Assembly: GCA_029983575.1 (NCBI GenBank)
Contig: JASBZE010000041.1
Coordinates: 1-14,917 of the forward strand
Source: Peptostreptococcaceae bacterium
GTDB lineage: Bacteria; Bacillota; Clostridia; Peptostreptococcales; Peptostreptococcaceae
Direction of reading: 5' to 3'
Length of the DNA stretch: 14,917 nucleotides
How positions within the stretch are numbered: position 1 is the first letter of the stretch; every line of letters begins with the position of its first letter. The notes below the pieces were generated by a model that did not search any database, had not been told where the DNA came from, and worked only from the letters and a program-made list of their open reading frames with translations. Positions 5,793 through 13,897 of this stretch are shown one piece after another. A program made the translations under genes and the position numbers.

Positions 5793-6965
5793 ATGAACGA
5801 TAAATTTTTAGGATATCCAAGAGAAGATGGAAGGGTAGGGGTAAGAAATCACGTTCTTATCTTGCCTGCCAGCATCTGCGCTTCTGATACCACAAGACTT
5901 ATACAGAGAGAAGTAGATGGAACTGTGACGTTTAGCCATCAGGTAGGATGTTCACAGGTTGGCATCGACTCTGATTGGACGCTTAGAACTGTCGCTGGTT
6001 ATGGAGCACATCCGAATGTTTACGCAGTTTTAATAGTGGGTCTTGGATGCGAAAATCATCAAGCGTCATTGATCAAGCAAGAGATTCTAAAGATAGTGGA
6101 CAAACCAGTTGAAACCCTCGTTATTCAAGAGGAGGGCGGAACTGTCAACACAGTTAAAAAGGGTGTTGAGATAGCAAAAAAAATGGTAGAAGATGCTAGT
6201 AAGATAAAGAGGGAGGAATTTCCAGTTTCTGAACTTATCGTAGCTACTGAATGCGGCGGTTCGGATACAACTTCAGGGCTGGCTGCAAATCCTACAATCG
6301 GGCTTCTTAGCGATATGATAGTAGAAAAAGGAGGCACGGTAATTTTATCTGAAACCACAGAATTTATCGGAGCTGAGCATATTTTAGCAAGACGTGCAAA
6401 AAATAAAGAGGTTCACGACAAAATTTACAAGATAGTAAGTGATTTTGAGGAGCATATAACAGAAAACACTGGACATGACGTCAGAGAGGGAAATCCATCT
6501 GTAGGAAATCAAGAGGGTGGACTTACAACGCTAGAGGAAAAATCTCTAGGATGTATCCACAAGGCTGGTTCCACAACGATTAACAATGTGTATTCATACT
6601 CTGAACAGGTCGGAAAAAATGAGGGCCTAGTCATAATGGATACCCCTGGAAACGACCCGGCTTCAGTAGCTGGAATGATTGCTGGTGGGGCGCAGATAGT
6701 GGTATTTTCTACTGGAAGAGGCACTCCAACTGGTCATGCCGTAGCTCCAGTAGTCAAGGTTACAGGTAATAGAGAAACTTGGGATAAAATGTCAGTAAAC
6801 CTTGATTATGATGCCAGTGGCGTTATATATGGCGAAAAATCAATGAAACAACAAGGAGAAGAGCTTTACTCTGATTTACTAGACTATGCAGACGGAAAGA
6901 AGACAAAGGCAGAGGAATTTGGATTTACGGAGACTGCAATAGCTAGAATGGCTAATTTCGTTTAA
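5793..6965 (+). CDS. uxaA: Altronate dehydratase-type large subunit (UxaA catalytic domain)
   Basis: This 390-aa protein corresponds to the catalytic part of UxaA/GarD/SuyA-family dehydratases. It starts with the hallmark GYPREDGRVGVRNHVLILP (residues 7-25) and continues with QVGCSQVG (Cys53), GLGCENHQ (Cys86), ATECGGSDTTSGLAANP (Cys154) and SLGCIHKAGS (Cys254). It ends in the conserved GNDPASVAGMIAGGAQIVVFSTGRGTPTG region. Several of these Cys/Glu/His positions are likely ligands of the catalytic metal in the family. It would dehydrate the sugar acid released by the lactonase to the 2-keto-3-deoxy acid, with the 97-aa SAF subunit as partner. A GGTGAAGG site lies just before the ATG. It is the last gene of the operon; a terminator-type hairpin follows. 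Confidence 0.88.
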   Translation: MNDKFLGYPREDGRVGVRNHVLILPASICASDTTRLIQREVDGTVTFSHQVGCSQVGIDSDWTLRTVAGYGAHPNVYAVLIVGLGCENHQASLIKQEILKIVDKPVETLVIQEEGGTVNTVKKGVEIAKKMVEDASKIKREEFPVSELIVATECGGSDTTSGLAANPTIGLLSDMIVEKGGTVILSETTEFIGAEHILARRAKNKEVHDKIYKIVSDFEEHITENTGHDVREGNPSVGNQEGGLTTLEEKSLGCIHKAGSTTINNVYSYSEQVGKNEGLVIMDTPGNDPASVAGMIAGGAQIVVFSTGRGTPTGHAVAPVVKVTGNRETWDKMSVNLDYDASGVIYGEKSMKQQGEELYSDLLDYADGKKTKAEEFGFTETAIARMANFV

Positions 6966-7000
6966 GATGAGAAGTTCATTTAAAAACTTCAAATAAAACA

Positions 7001-7049
7001 CATACAGAAAAGGACTTGCGTATATGCGTAGGTCCTTTTCTTATGTATG
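7001..7049 (+). terminator. First terminator-type hairpin after the catabolic operon
   Basis: A 16-bp stem pairs 7006-7021 with 7026-7041 around a 4-nt ATAT loop. Its lower part is AGAAAAGGAC/GTCCTTTTCT, and three pairs higher up are G·U or U·G. An outer CATAC/GTATG pairing extends it after a small bulge. The A-rich left and T-rich right flanks are within the stem, and only a short T stretch follows, so termination may be partial. It is the first strong structure after the uxaA stop. Confidence 0.6.
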
Positions 7050-7130
7050 TTAATGATTATGTATATTAGTTTTATGGATTTCACTATTTATAGAAGTGCA
7101 ATCAGAAAATAATGGTTCTATGTCAAATAG

Positions 7131-7171
7131 TGTGGGTGGTACTTTAAATAGGTACTACCCACAATTTTTTT
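7131..7171 (+). terminator. Strong intrinsic terminator upstream of recG
   Basis: A 12-bp stem pairs TGTGGGTGGTAC (7131-7142) with GTACTACCCACA (7152-7163), with one G·U pair, around a 9-nt loop. It is followed by seven consecutive T residues (7165-7171). This is a textbook Rho-independent terminator and separates the sugar operon from the recG cluster. Confidence 0.88.
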
Positions 7172-7250
7172 AATAATAAGCATCTATCTTTATACAAGGA
7201 CTTTAATTATCTGATATACTATAAATGCAATTTAATGTATCCTGAATAGA

Positions 7251-7280
7251 TTAATAAATATTCAAATAATAGATTATAAT
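7251..7280 (+). promoter_or_regulatory. Candidate recG promoter
   Basis: A perfect TATAAT lies at 7275-7280 with TTAATA 18 nt upstream at 7251-7256. Another possible -10 (TATACT) lies at 7215-7220 without a good -35. The region is so AT-rich that chance matches are expected, so this is a weak call. Confidence 0.35.
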
Positions 7281-7341
7281 AAAATCAAAGTAATAAATGG
7301 AATAAAACTAAGATAATAGATAAAGGGAGGTCATTTGCTAG

Positions 7342-9411
7342 ATGAGAGGATTTTTTAATCAAGCTGTCACTTCTATTAAGGGGATTGGGCCTAAGAAGGC
7401 ACAGAAATTAGCAAAATTAAATATTTACACTGTCGGTGACGTAGTATTTAACTTTCCGCGTTCGTTTGAAGACAGGGGTCAGATAAGATCTCTAAACTCC
7501 TTAAAAGATGGGGAAAAAGCGACTATTTCGGGAAAAATAGTTGGTATGACTAGAAAGAGGGCTAAGAGACTCACGATTATTACTGTAAACATAGTCAATA
7601 ATATGGAGAGAGCGAGACTTGTATTTTTTAATAAGGATTATATACTAAATACTTTTAAAAGAGGAGACGAGATACTGGCTTTTGGTAAGGTAAAGAGGTT
7701 ATCTCCAAGTAGTACCCCTGAGCTAAGCAATTGCGAGATAGAGTATCGAACCGACAATCCAAAAAACGTGGGTAAGATTATTCCCGTATACTCACTGACT
7801 GAGGGGATTGGTAACAAGGAAATGATGGGGATTACGAGAAATGTATGGGATGATATTGATTTTGAGATAGAAGATTATATGCCTGCGTGGATTAGGGAAA
7901 AATTTAGACTTAGAGATCTTGATTTTTCTCTTAGAAACGTACATTTTCCAAAGGACAAGGATGCACTTAGATCATCTGTCTACAGGATTATTTTTGAAGA
8001 GCTACTGATACTTCAGCTTGGACTTTTCATTTATAAAAATGGAGCGAGAAATTCAAAAGGAGTAAACATACCTATAGATGAAAATCTCGATAAATACGAA
8101 AAAAAACTCGGGTTTAAACTTACAAGAGCACAAAAGAGGGCATTAAATGACGTATTAAATGATATGAGCGGAGATATTCCGATGAATAGATTGATTCAAG
8201 GGGACGTCGGAAGTGGTAAAACTGCCGTATCAATGTTGGCTGCGGTAAATTCTGCACTAAATGGATATCAAAGTGCTTTGATGGTTCCGACTGAGATACT
8301 GGCAAGCCAGCATTTTGAAAGCTTTGAAAACTTCTTAAAAGATACTGATATAAAAGTTGGGCTTTTGACAGGGAAGCTAAAGGGAAAAGATAAAAAAGCT
8401 ATGCTAGAAAAAATATCATCTGGTGAGATAGATATAGTAATAGGTACACACGCATTAATACAAGATGGTGTCGAGTTTAACAACCTAGGGCTTGTAATAA
8501 CCGACGAACAGCATAGATTTGGAGTCAATCAGAGAGGAAAACTGGCAAGAAAGAGCGAATCTCCAAACGTGCTCATTATGACGGCGACTCCAATACCTAG
8601 GACTTTAGCTCTAATTATATTTGGTGACCTAGACGTTTCTATAATAGACGAACTTCCCCCAGGAAGACAAGAGGTAATCACAAATGCTGTAGGTCCAAAT
8701 AGACGGGATTACGTATACGACACCCTAGTTGTAAATGAGATAGAAAAGGGAAGGCAAGTTTATGTCGTATGTCCGCTAGTTGAAGAGAGCGAACACATAG
8801 AGGCTTTAAATTCTGAGGATATGTTTGTATTTCTCAGGGATAAATACAATGGCAGATTTAGATTAGGACTTATTCACGGAAAGATGAAACAGGATGAAAA
8901 AGATGAAGTTATGGGTATGTTTAAAAATGGAGAGTTAGATATCTTAGTGTCGACTACTGTCATCGAAGTTGGAGTCAACGTACCCAACGCTACACTCATG
9001 GTTATAGAAAACGCGGAGAGATTTGGTTTAGCTCAGCTACATCAGCTAAGAGGTCGTGTAGGAAGAGGAGGAGAACAGAGTAGATGCGTTTTGATTCATC
9101 ACAAGGACACAGATGTTTGTAGGCAGAGGATGGCTATAATGCAGGAGACTAATGACGGGTTTAAGATATCTGAAAAGGACTTGGAAATCAGAGGTACCGG
9201 GGAATTTTTCGGAACCAAACAGCACGGACTACCGGAACTAAAGCTTGCAAATTTATTTCAGCACAGGGATATTTTAGTCAAGGCGCAGGAGGTGGCCAGA
9301 GGTATAATATCAGAGGATCCTAAATTGGAGATGAAAGAAAATGAGAGATTAAAAGAACATATTATTGATAAGTTTGGACCTACAATCAAAGCTTATTTGA
9401 TTTTAAATTAA
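7342..9411 (+). CDS. recG: ATP-dependent DNA helicase RecG
   Basis: The 689-aa protein has the full RecG layout. An N-terminal segment with a helix-hairpin-helix-like SIKGIGPKKAQKL is followed by the OB-fold wedge domain that contacts branched DNA (about residues 50-150). The superfamily 2 helicase core carries Walker A GDVGSGKT (287-294), DEQH (388-391) and TATPIPRTLAL. Its second RecA-like lobe has STTVIEVGVNVPNA and QLRGRVGRG. The C-terminal segment has GTGEFFGTKQHGLPELKLA. RecG remodels stalled forks and Holliday junctions. GGGAGG at 7325-7330 lies 11 nt before the ATG, a slightly long gap. It has its own transcription unit after a strong terminator, and is followed by rsmD and coaD as in many Firmicutes. 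Confidence 0.97.
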   Translation: MRGFFNQAVTSIKGIGPKKAQKLAKLNIYTVGDVVFNFPRSFEDRGQIRSLNSLKDGEKATISGKIVGMTRKRAKRLTIITVNIVNNMERARLVFFNKDYILNTFKRGDEILAFGKVKRLSPSSTPELSNCEIEYRTDNPKNVGKIIPVYSLTEGIGNKEMMGITRNVWDDIDFEIEDYMPAWIREKFRLRDLDFSLRNVHFPKDKDALRSSVYRIIFEELLILQLGLFIYKNGARNSKGVNIPIDENLDKYEKKLGFKLTRAQKRALNDVLNDMSGDIPMNRLIQGDVGSGKTAVSMLAAVNSALNGYQSALMVPTEILASQHFESFENFLKDTDIKVGLLTGKLKGKDKKAMLEKISSGEIDIVIGTHALIQDGVEFNNLGLVITDEQHRFGVNQRGKLARKSESPNVLIMTATPIPRTLALIIFGDLDVSIIDELPPGRQEVITNAVGPNRRDYVYDTLVVNEIEKGRQVYVVCPLVEESEHIEALNSEDMFVFLRDKYNGRFRLGLIHGKMKQDEKDEVMGMFKNGELDILVSTTVIEVGVNVPNATLMVIENAERFGLAQLHQLRGRVGRGGEQSRCVLIHHKDTDVCRQRMAIMQETNDGFKISEKDLEIRGTGEFFGTKQHGLPELKLANLFQHRDILVKAQEVARGIISEDPKLEMKENERLKEHIIDKFGPTIKAYLILN

Positions 9412-9517
9412 AGGTTCATAATATTTCTTAGATAAAAAATTAAAACTATATTAATCAAAACTTAGATATTATAATATGAATTTATTCGCAAAATTTTACG
9501 TAAACTTTGATATTTAA

Positions 9518-9546
9518 GTGATAAAAGAATGATTTTGTGATAAAAT
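9518..9546 (+). promoter_or_regulatory. Candidate extended -10 promoter for rsmD-coaD
   Basis: TAAAAT at 9541-9546 is preceded by TGA, giving an extended -10, and by GTGATA 17 nt upstream at 9518-9523 (four of six matches to TTGACA). It lies about 30 nt before the rsmD start in the 166-nt gap after recG. The gap shows no terminator, so read-through from recG is also possible. Confidence 0.4.
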
Positions 9547-9577
9547 TAAAATTAAGACAGTATTAAGGAGAGAGAAG

Positions 9578-10138
9578 TTGAGAGTAATTTCAGGCAAGGC
9601 GAGAGGACTTAAACTCATCGCCCCAAGAAACGAAGACGTTAGACCCACTACTGACAGAGTAAAGGAAGCTATGTTCAATATAATAGCACCTCATATATAC
9701 GATTCAAAGGTATTAGATCTTTTTTCGGGAAGCGGTGCTCTTGGAATAGAGGCGATTTCAAGGGGAGCTAGGGTTGGATATTTTTCCGACAAGAGTAAAG
9801 ATAGCGTGGCTATGACTCAGAAGAATTTAAAAAAAGCAAGACTGGAAAATGTGTCAGAGGTCTACAACTATGGATTTGAGAAGATGATCGAACTCATCCA
9901 TAGGGAGAAAGTCAAGATTGATATTATTTTTGTCGATCCTCCATATTTTGAAGGTTTATTTGAAAAAGTTATAAGGCTCATCGATGAGAAAAATATACTA
10001 GATGAGAATGGAATTATCGTAATAGAGCATGATATGAAAACCTCAATAGAGGGAAGTGGAAGGCTCGTAAAAACTAAGGAAAAAAAATATGGCAAGACTG
10101 TCGTTACCATTATGAGTTTGGAGGAAGTAAATGAGTAA
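9578..10138 (+). CDS. rsmD: 16S rRNA (guanine-N2)-methyltransferase RsmD
   Basis: This 186-aa Rossmann-fold methyltransferase starts MRVISGKARG and has the RsmD-typical VRPTTDRVKEAMFN (21-34). The S-adenosylmethionine site is VLDLFSGSGALGIEA (45-59), and the catalytic DPPY is at 120-123. It methylates a guanine (G966 in E. coli numbering) in small-subunit rRNA. The start codon is TTG, supported by AAGGAG about 8 nt upstream and by the family's N-terminus. The stop overlaps the coaD start by 8 nt, which implies translational coupling. Confidence 0.95.
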   Translation: MRVISGKARGLKLIAPRNEDVRPTTDRVKEAMFNIIAPHIYDSKVLDLFSGSGALGIEAISRGARVGYFSDKSKDSVAMTQKNLKKARLENVSEVYNYGFEKMIELIHREKVKIDIIFVDPPYFEGLFEKVIRLIDEKNILDENGIIVIEHDMKTSIEGSGRLVKTKEKKYGKTVVTIMSLEEVNE

Positions 10139-10619
10139 GAATAATAGAACTGCCATGTTTGCGGGAAGTTTTGATCCAATTACTAACGGACACCTAGACA
10201 TCATAGAGAGGGCGTCCAAGATTTTTGACGAGTTACAAATCGGTATATTGATCAATCCCAATAAAAAAACTGTTTTCAACTTAGAAGAAAGAAAAAATTT
10301 AATTGCCAAATGCACAGAGCATTTGGATAATGTTAAGATAATATATTTTGAAGGACTTTTGGTTGACTATTGTAAAGCCAACGATATCAACACTCTTGTG
10401 AGGGGTGTCAGAACTACACAGGACGTGGACTACGAGCTGCAGATGGCTCATATGAACAAAAATCTAAATGAAGATATCGAAACTGTACTTTTGCCGACTA
10501 ATGTCAAATTTTCTTTCATAAGTTCCTCTTTGATTAAGGAAGTAATGAAGTTTGGGGCAAATATAGAGAATCTAGTGCCTAAAGTCGTTCTTGATGAATT
10601 AAAGAAAAAGGAGTGGTAG
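10131..10619 (+). CDS. coaD: Phosphopantetheine adenylyltransferase CoaD
   Basis: This 162-aa cytidylyltransferase-like enzyme transfers AMP to 4'-phosphopantetheine to make dephospho-CoA, the penultimate step of CoA synthesis. It shows AGSFDPITNGHLD with the nucleotide-binding TNGH (18-21), the NPNKK segment (42-46), RGVR (91-94) and ISSSLIKE (130-137). Length is typical. The ATG lies inside the end of rsmD, with GGAGG upstream (in GTTTGGAGGAAG), so the pair is coupled. Its own 3' end carries the ribosome-binding site of the next gene. Confidence 0.97.
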   Translation: MSKNNRTAMFAGSFDPITNGHLDIIERASKIFDELQIGILINPNKKTVFNLEERKNLIAKCTEHLDNVKIIYFEGLLVDYCKANDINTLVRGVRTTQDVDYELQMAHMNKNLNEDIETVLLPTNVKFSFISSSLIKEVMKFGANIENLVPKVVLDELKKKEW

Positions 10620-10621
10620 TC

Positions 10622-11170
10622 ATGGATGAAAAAGTAATAGTAACAGATCTAATAGCGGAGATAAGATCAATATTAGATTCAGCATCTACTTCTATACTTT
10701 CAAGTGACACTGTGAAGGTAAATAGAAATGATATCTCTGAACTTTTAACTGAGATAGAGAGGTCAATACCTGAAGACATCGTTCACGCTAAGAGGATAAA
10801 TGACGAAAAAGACAGGATAATAGAAGATGCGATCACTGATAAGGAAAGAATTTTAAATGATGCGAGAAGGGATGCACAATCACTTCTAGACAAGGCACAA
10901 GAAGAGGTCGAGAGAAGATATAAGGAGTCAGATGAAGATATCGAGAGGCTTCAAGAGGAAAACAGAAGATACCTAGAAGAATTTTACGAAAATAGCGGTC
11001 CTATAAAGGAGGCTAGGAGAAGAGCTGACGAGATGTTACAAAATGCAGAGGCAGAGTCTCAAGAAATAAGAAACTCAGCTGTTGATTACGCTACAGACGT
11101 TCTTGAAAAGCTTGAAATTCAACTTGGAAATTTATTAAATGAGGTAATGGACAATAAGGCACAACTTTAG
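10622..11170 (+). CDS. Coiled-coil protein of unknown function behind coaD
   Basis: The product is a 182-aa acidic, soluble, highly helical protein. From about residue 50 it is one long charged coiled coil rich in E, R, D and A (AKRINDEKDRIIEDAITDKE, then ARRDAQSLLDKAQEEVERRY, then IKEARRRADEMLQNAEAESQ). Similar proteins behind coaD in Clostridia are often loosely labelled ATPase or V-type ATPase subunit H-like, but I see no Walker motif and would not call it an ATPase. A DivIVA-like or ATP-synthase-b-like helical resemblance is only compositional. The ATG at 10622 is preferred over a GTG at 10613 because AAAGGAG (10607-10613) lies 8 nt before it. Confidence 0.8.
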   Translation: MDEKVIVTDLIAEIRSILDSASTSILSSDTVKVNRNDISELLTEIERSIPEDIVHAKRINDEKDRIIEDAITDKERILNDARRDAQSLLDKAQEEVERRYKESDEDIERLQEENRRYLEEFYENSGPIKEARRRADEMLQNAEAESQEIRNSAVDYATDVLEKLEIQLGNLLNEVMDNKAQL

Positions 11171-11194
11171 ATTGTGGTGTTTATAGGAGGAAGT

Positions 11195-12385
11195 ATGCAA
11201 AGAGCAGTAGGTACAATTTCTAGGGGTGTCAGAGCCCCTATAATTAAGAAAGGCGATGATTTGGTACAGATAGTATATGATTCAGTACTAGAGGCTACAA
11301 AAAGCGACAATTACGAGTTTAGAGATAGAGATATCATCTGTGTTACAGAGGCAGTAGTTGCAAAGGCTCAAGGAAATTACGCGACAATAGATGACATCGC
11401 CGCTGACATTAAAAACAAGTTCAAGGCAGATGAAATAGGGGTTATATTCCCAATACTAAGTAGAAATAGGTTCTCTAACTGCCTAAAGGGTATAGCAAAG
11501 GGAGTCAAAAAGATTTATCTCATGCTATCATATCCTTCAGATGAGGTAGGAAACCACCTTTTCGACATAGATCTAATCACTGAAAAGGGTATAAACCCAT
11601 ATGCTGATGTAATGGATTTAGATGAGTACAGGAAGATATTTGGTAGACACGTACACACATTTACGGGTGTCGACTATGTAGATTTCTATGCTGACTTGAT
11701 AAGGAGTTATGGAACAGAAGTAGAGATTATATTTTCTAACAACCCTAGGACTATTTTAAATTATACTAAAAACGTCCTCGCTTGTGACATTCACACGAGA
11801 TTTAAAACCAAGGATATACTAAGGTTAAACGGGGCTGAAAAAATATTTGGACTAGATGACATACTTACAAAGCCTGTCAACGGTTCTGGATATAATAAAG
11901 ACTTCGGTCTTTTGGGATCCAATAAATCTACAGAGAGCTCTGTAAAGCTGTTCCCTAGGGACTGCGATGAGTTTGTTATAAGCTTACAGAAGAAGTTTGA
12001 GGAAAATACAGGAAAGAAAATAGAGGTCATGGTTTATGGAGATGGAGCTTTTAAAGATCCAGTTGGTAAGATTTGGGAGCTTGCAGACCCTGTTGTATCT
12101 CCAGCCTACACAAAAGGACTTGTAGGAACTCCAAACGAGGTCAAGCTTAAGTATCTAGCAGACAACAACTTTGCGGATCTAAGCGGAGAAGATCTAAAAA
12201 AGGCAATTTCAGATTTTATTAAGAACAAAGACGAAGATTTGGTAGGGCATATGGAATCTCAGGGAACCACTCCGAGAAGGCTTACAGACTTGGTCGGATC
12301 ATTGGCAGACTTGACAAGTGGAAGTGGGGACAAGGGAACACCTATAATCCACATACAAGGTTACTTTGATAACTATACAAACTAA
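11195..12385 (+). CDS. CofE-family (coenzyme F420-0:L-glutamate ligase-like) protein
   Basis: The 396-aa protein begins with the CofE-type signature VRAPIIKKGDDLVQIVYDSVLEA and RDIICVTEAVVAKAQGNY. It has family-like segments VMVYGDGAFKDPVGKIWELADPVVSP and a C-terminal ligase region. CofE adds glutamate to F420-0 in methanogens and actinobacteria. Firmicutes are not known to make F420, so these homologues probably glutamylate something else or have another role. The protein is longer than archaeal CofE (about 250 aa). ATG at 11195 is chosen because AGGAGG lies at 11185-11190 (4-nt gap); a GTG at 11174 lies ahead of that site. The start follows the coiled-coil gene by 24 nt, so they are probably cotranscribed. 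Family call is fairly firm, function unknown. Confidence 0.75.
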   Translation: MQRAVGTISRGVRAPIIKKGDDLVQIVYDSVLEATKSDNYEFRDRDIICVTEAVVAKAQGNYATIDDIAADIKNKFKADEIGVIFPILSRNRFSNCLKGIAKGVKKIYLMLSYPSDEVGNHLFDIDLITEKGINPYADVMDLDEYRKIFGRHVHTFTGVDYVDFYADLIRSYGTEVEIIFSNNPRTILNYTKNVLACDIHTRFKTKDILRLNGAEKIFGLDDILTKPVNGSGYNKDFGLLGSNKSTESSVKLFPRDCDEFVISLQKKFEENTGKKIEVMVYGDGAFKDPVGKIWELADPVVSPAYTKGLVGTPNEVKLKYLADNNFADLSGEDLKKAISDFIKNKDEDLVGHMESQGTTPRRLTDLVGSLADLTSGSGDKGTPIIHIQGYFDNYTN

Positions 12386-12459
12386 TTGATAAAATAAATA
12401 ATATGTAAATAATGAAGTTTTTATAAGTTTTTAAAATGAGAAAAACGGAGGGTGATGTT

Positions 12460-13824
12460 ATGAAAGATAAGCCAATTTGTGCAATTGTAGCTGAGTACAA
12501 CCCCTTTCACAACGGTCACCTGTATCAGATTCAAAAAACTAAGGAAATAATCGGCGATGCGTATGTTGTGGCAATAATGAGTGGTAATTTTACTCAAAGA
12601 GGGCTGCCTGCCATCGCCGATAAGTTTTCTAGGGCAAAGGCGGCAGTTTTATCCGGAGTCGATATGGTAATCGAACTTCCGGCTATTTTTGCTACACAGA
12701 GTGCCGATATTTTTGCCGGTGGTGCGATTAAATTAATTAAGTCCATTGGTTTTTTTGACTACATATCTTTTGGGGCGGAATCAGATAACATAGAGAAATT
12801 AAAAGAAGCTGCCGAATTTTTTGCTTCTCCAAGTGCCGAATTTGAAACTGTACTTAGAAGCTGCCTATCAGAAGGGGATAGCTTTCCGAGGGCTAGAGCA
12901 CGTGCCTACAGTAGTGTGACCGGTAGCGATGGGGACTTTTTGAGCCATTCAAACAATATTTTGGCACTTGAGTATCTAAAACACATAAGCTTGTTGAATA
13001 TAGACATAAAGCCTATCTGCATTGGCAGGAAGGGTCCTGACTTTAATGATGAAAAATTGAATTTGAACTTTAGCTCAGCAACATCTATAAGGAAATATAT
13101 AAAGGATCAAGTTATCCGAGATAGAAATAAGTCGTTAAATGAAAATGATGATATTTTAAAAACGACCATGCCATTATCTAGCTTAGAGGTGGTTTTAAAC
13201 TCTATTGATATGATAGGTGACCTTAGCTTAGAAGATAATCTTCTAAGGATAGTTAAATACAGGATGATCACAGAGAATGAGCTTTATAAAAAAGTATTTG
13301 ATCTAAGTGAGGATACATTTAATTTTATTAGTCAAATAGAATTAGATAATTATGACGGCTTTATTGATAAGGCAAACACTAAAAACATAACTGCCGCAAG
13401 GGTTCAGAGGATATTAAACAATATATTTCTAGAAATTACGCCCAAACTGGTATATGATGCGAAGATTATAAAAAAGATAGGCTACGTAAATGTCTTAAGC
13501 GTTTCAAAAGAATCTCGAGAGCTTCTATCAGTAATTGCAAAAGCGGCAAATGACAGTGAGATAAGTGTAATAACACAGGCAGCCGATATTAAAAAATTAC
13601 TATTTGGTACAGGTAAACAAGATAATACTAATGAGAAAATAAAGAGAAATACTATTGATAAATTAAGGGATTTCAATGAAATGACCGCTAATGTGGATCC
13701 TAGCGAAAAGGATGAAATAACTTCCCGACAAATGCTAGAATTAGACCTGAGGTCTTCATCCCTATATGAATTAATTTCAAAATTTAAAATTAAAAATATG
13801 GATTACTACGTTAAACGCCTGTGA
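12460..13824 (+). CDS. tmcAL: tRNA(Met) cytidine acetate ligase TmcAL (YlbM family)
   Basis: This 454-aa enzyme of the nucleotidyltransferase/HIGH superfamily uses acetate and ATP to form N4-acetylcytidine at the wobble position of elongator tRNA-Met. Marks are AIVAEYNPFHNGH (8-20, with HNGH at 17-20), MSGNFTQRGLPA (40-51), and a downstream GAESDN. The C-terminal half has AARVQRILNNIFLEI, a family-typical region. At 454 aa it is somewhat longer than the B. subtilis protein (about 415). ATG at 12460 is favoured over the upstream ATG at 12436 because GGAGGG (12447-12452) lies 7 nt before it. It follows the CofE-like gene by 74 nt with no terminator. Confidence 0.93.
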   Translation: MKDKPICAIVAEYNPFHNGHLYQIQKTKEIIGDAYVVAIMSGNFTQRGLPAIADKFSRAKAAVLSGVDMVIELPAIFATQSADIFAGGAIKLIKSIGFFDYISFGAESDNIEKLKEAAEFFASPSAEFETVLRSCLSEGDSFPRARARAYSSVTGSDGDFLSHSNNILALEYLKHISLLNIDIKPICIGRKGPDFNDEKLNLNFSSATSIRKYIKDQVIRDRNKSLNENDDILKTTMPLSSLEVVLNSIDMIGDLSLEDNLLRIVKYRMITENELYKKVFDLSEDTFNFISQIELDNYDGFIDKANTKNITAARVQRILNNIFLEITPKLVYDAKIIKKIGYVNVLSVSKESRELLSVIAKAANDSEISVITQAADIKKLLFGTGKQDNTNEKIKRNTIDKLRDFNEMTANVDPSEKDEITSRQMLELDLRSSSLYELISKFKIKNMDYYVKRL

Positions 13825-13836
13825 AACTATAATAAC

Positions 13837-13891
13837 ATTTAAAATTAAAAATTAATTATTTGAGTAATATTTAATTATTAGAATTTTAAAT
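13837..13891. repeat. AT-only inverted repeat after tmcAL
   Basis: ATTTAAAATT (13837-13846) is perfectly repeated in reverse as AATTTTAAAT (13882-13891). An inner AATTAA/TTAATT pairing (13850-13855 with 13871-13876) continues the structure. It lies about 13 nt after the tmcAL stop. The stem has almost no G or C and no clear T-tract follows, so it is at best a weak terminator. Confidence 0.4.
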
Positions 13892-13897
13892 AAATGG

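Larger units (their letters stand above)
6966..7341. other. Non-coding gap between the catabolic operon and recG
   Basis: The 376-nt gap contains two hairpins of terminator type (7001-7049 and 7131-7171), about 80 nt of unstructured AT-rich sequence between them, and a candidate recG promoter at about 7251-7280. I see no convincing reading frame with a ribosome-binding site on either strand. Confidence 0.6.

Noticed and set aside
5376..6965. UxaA as a single gene broken by a frameshift
   Set aside because: The gap is 123 nt with stops and a hairpin, each half has its own ribosome-binding site and start, and the same split is known in the Campylobacter locus.
9415..9480. Possible inverted repeat (TTCATAATAT near 9416 and ATATGAA near 9475) as a recG terminator
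   Set aside because: Only about 6 bp pair over a long AT-rich loop and no T-tract follows.
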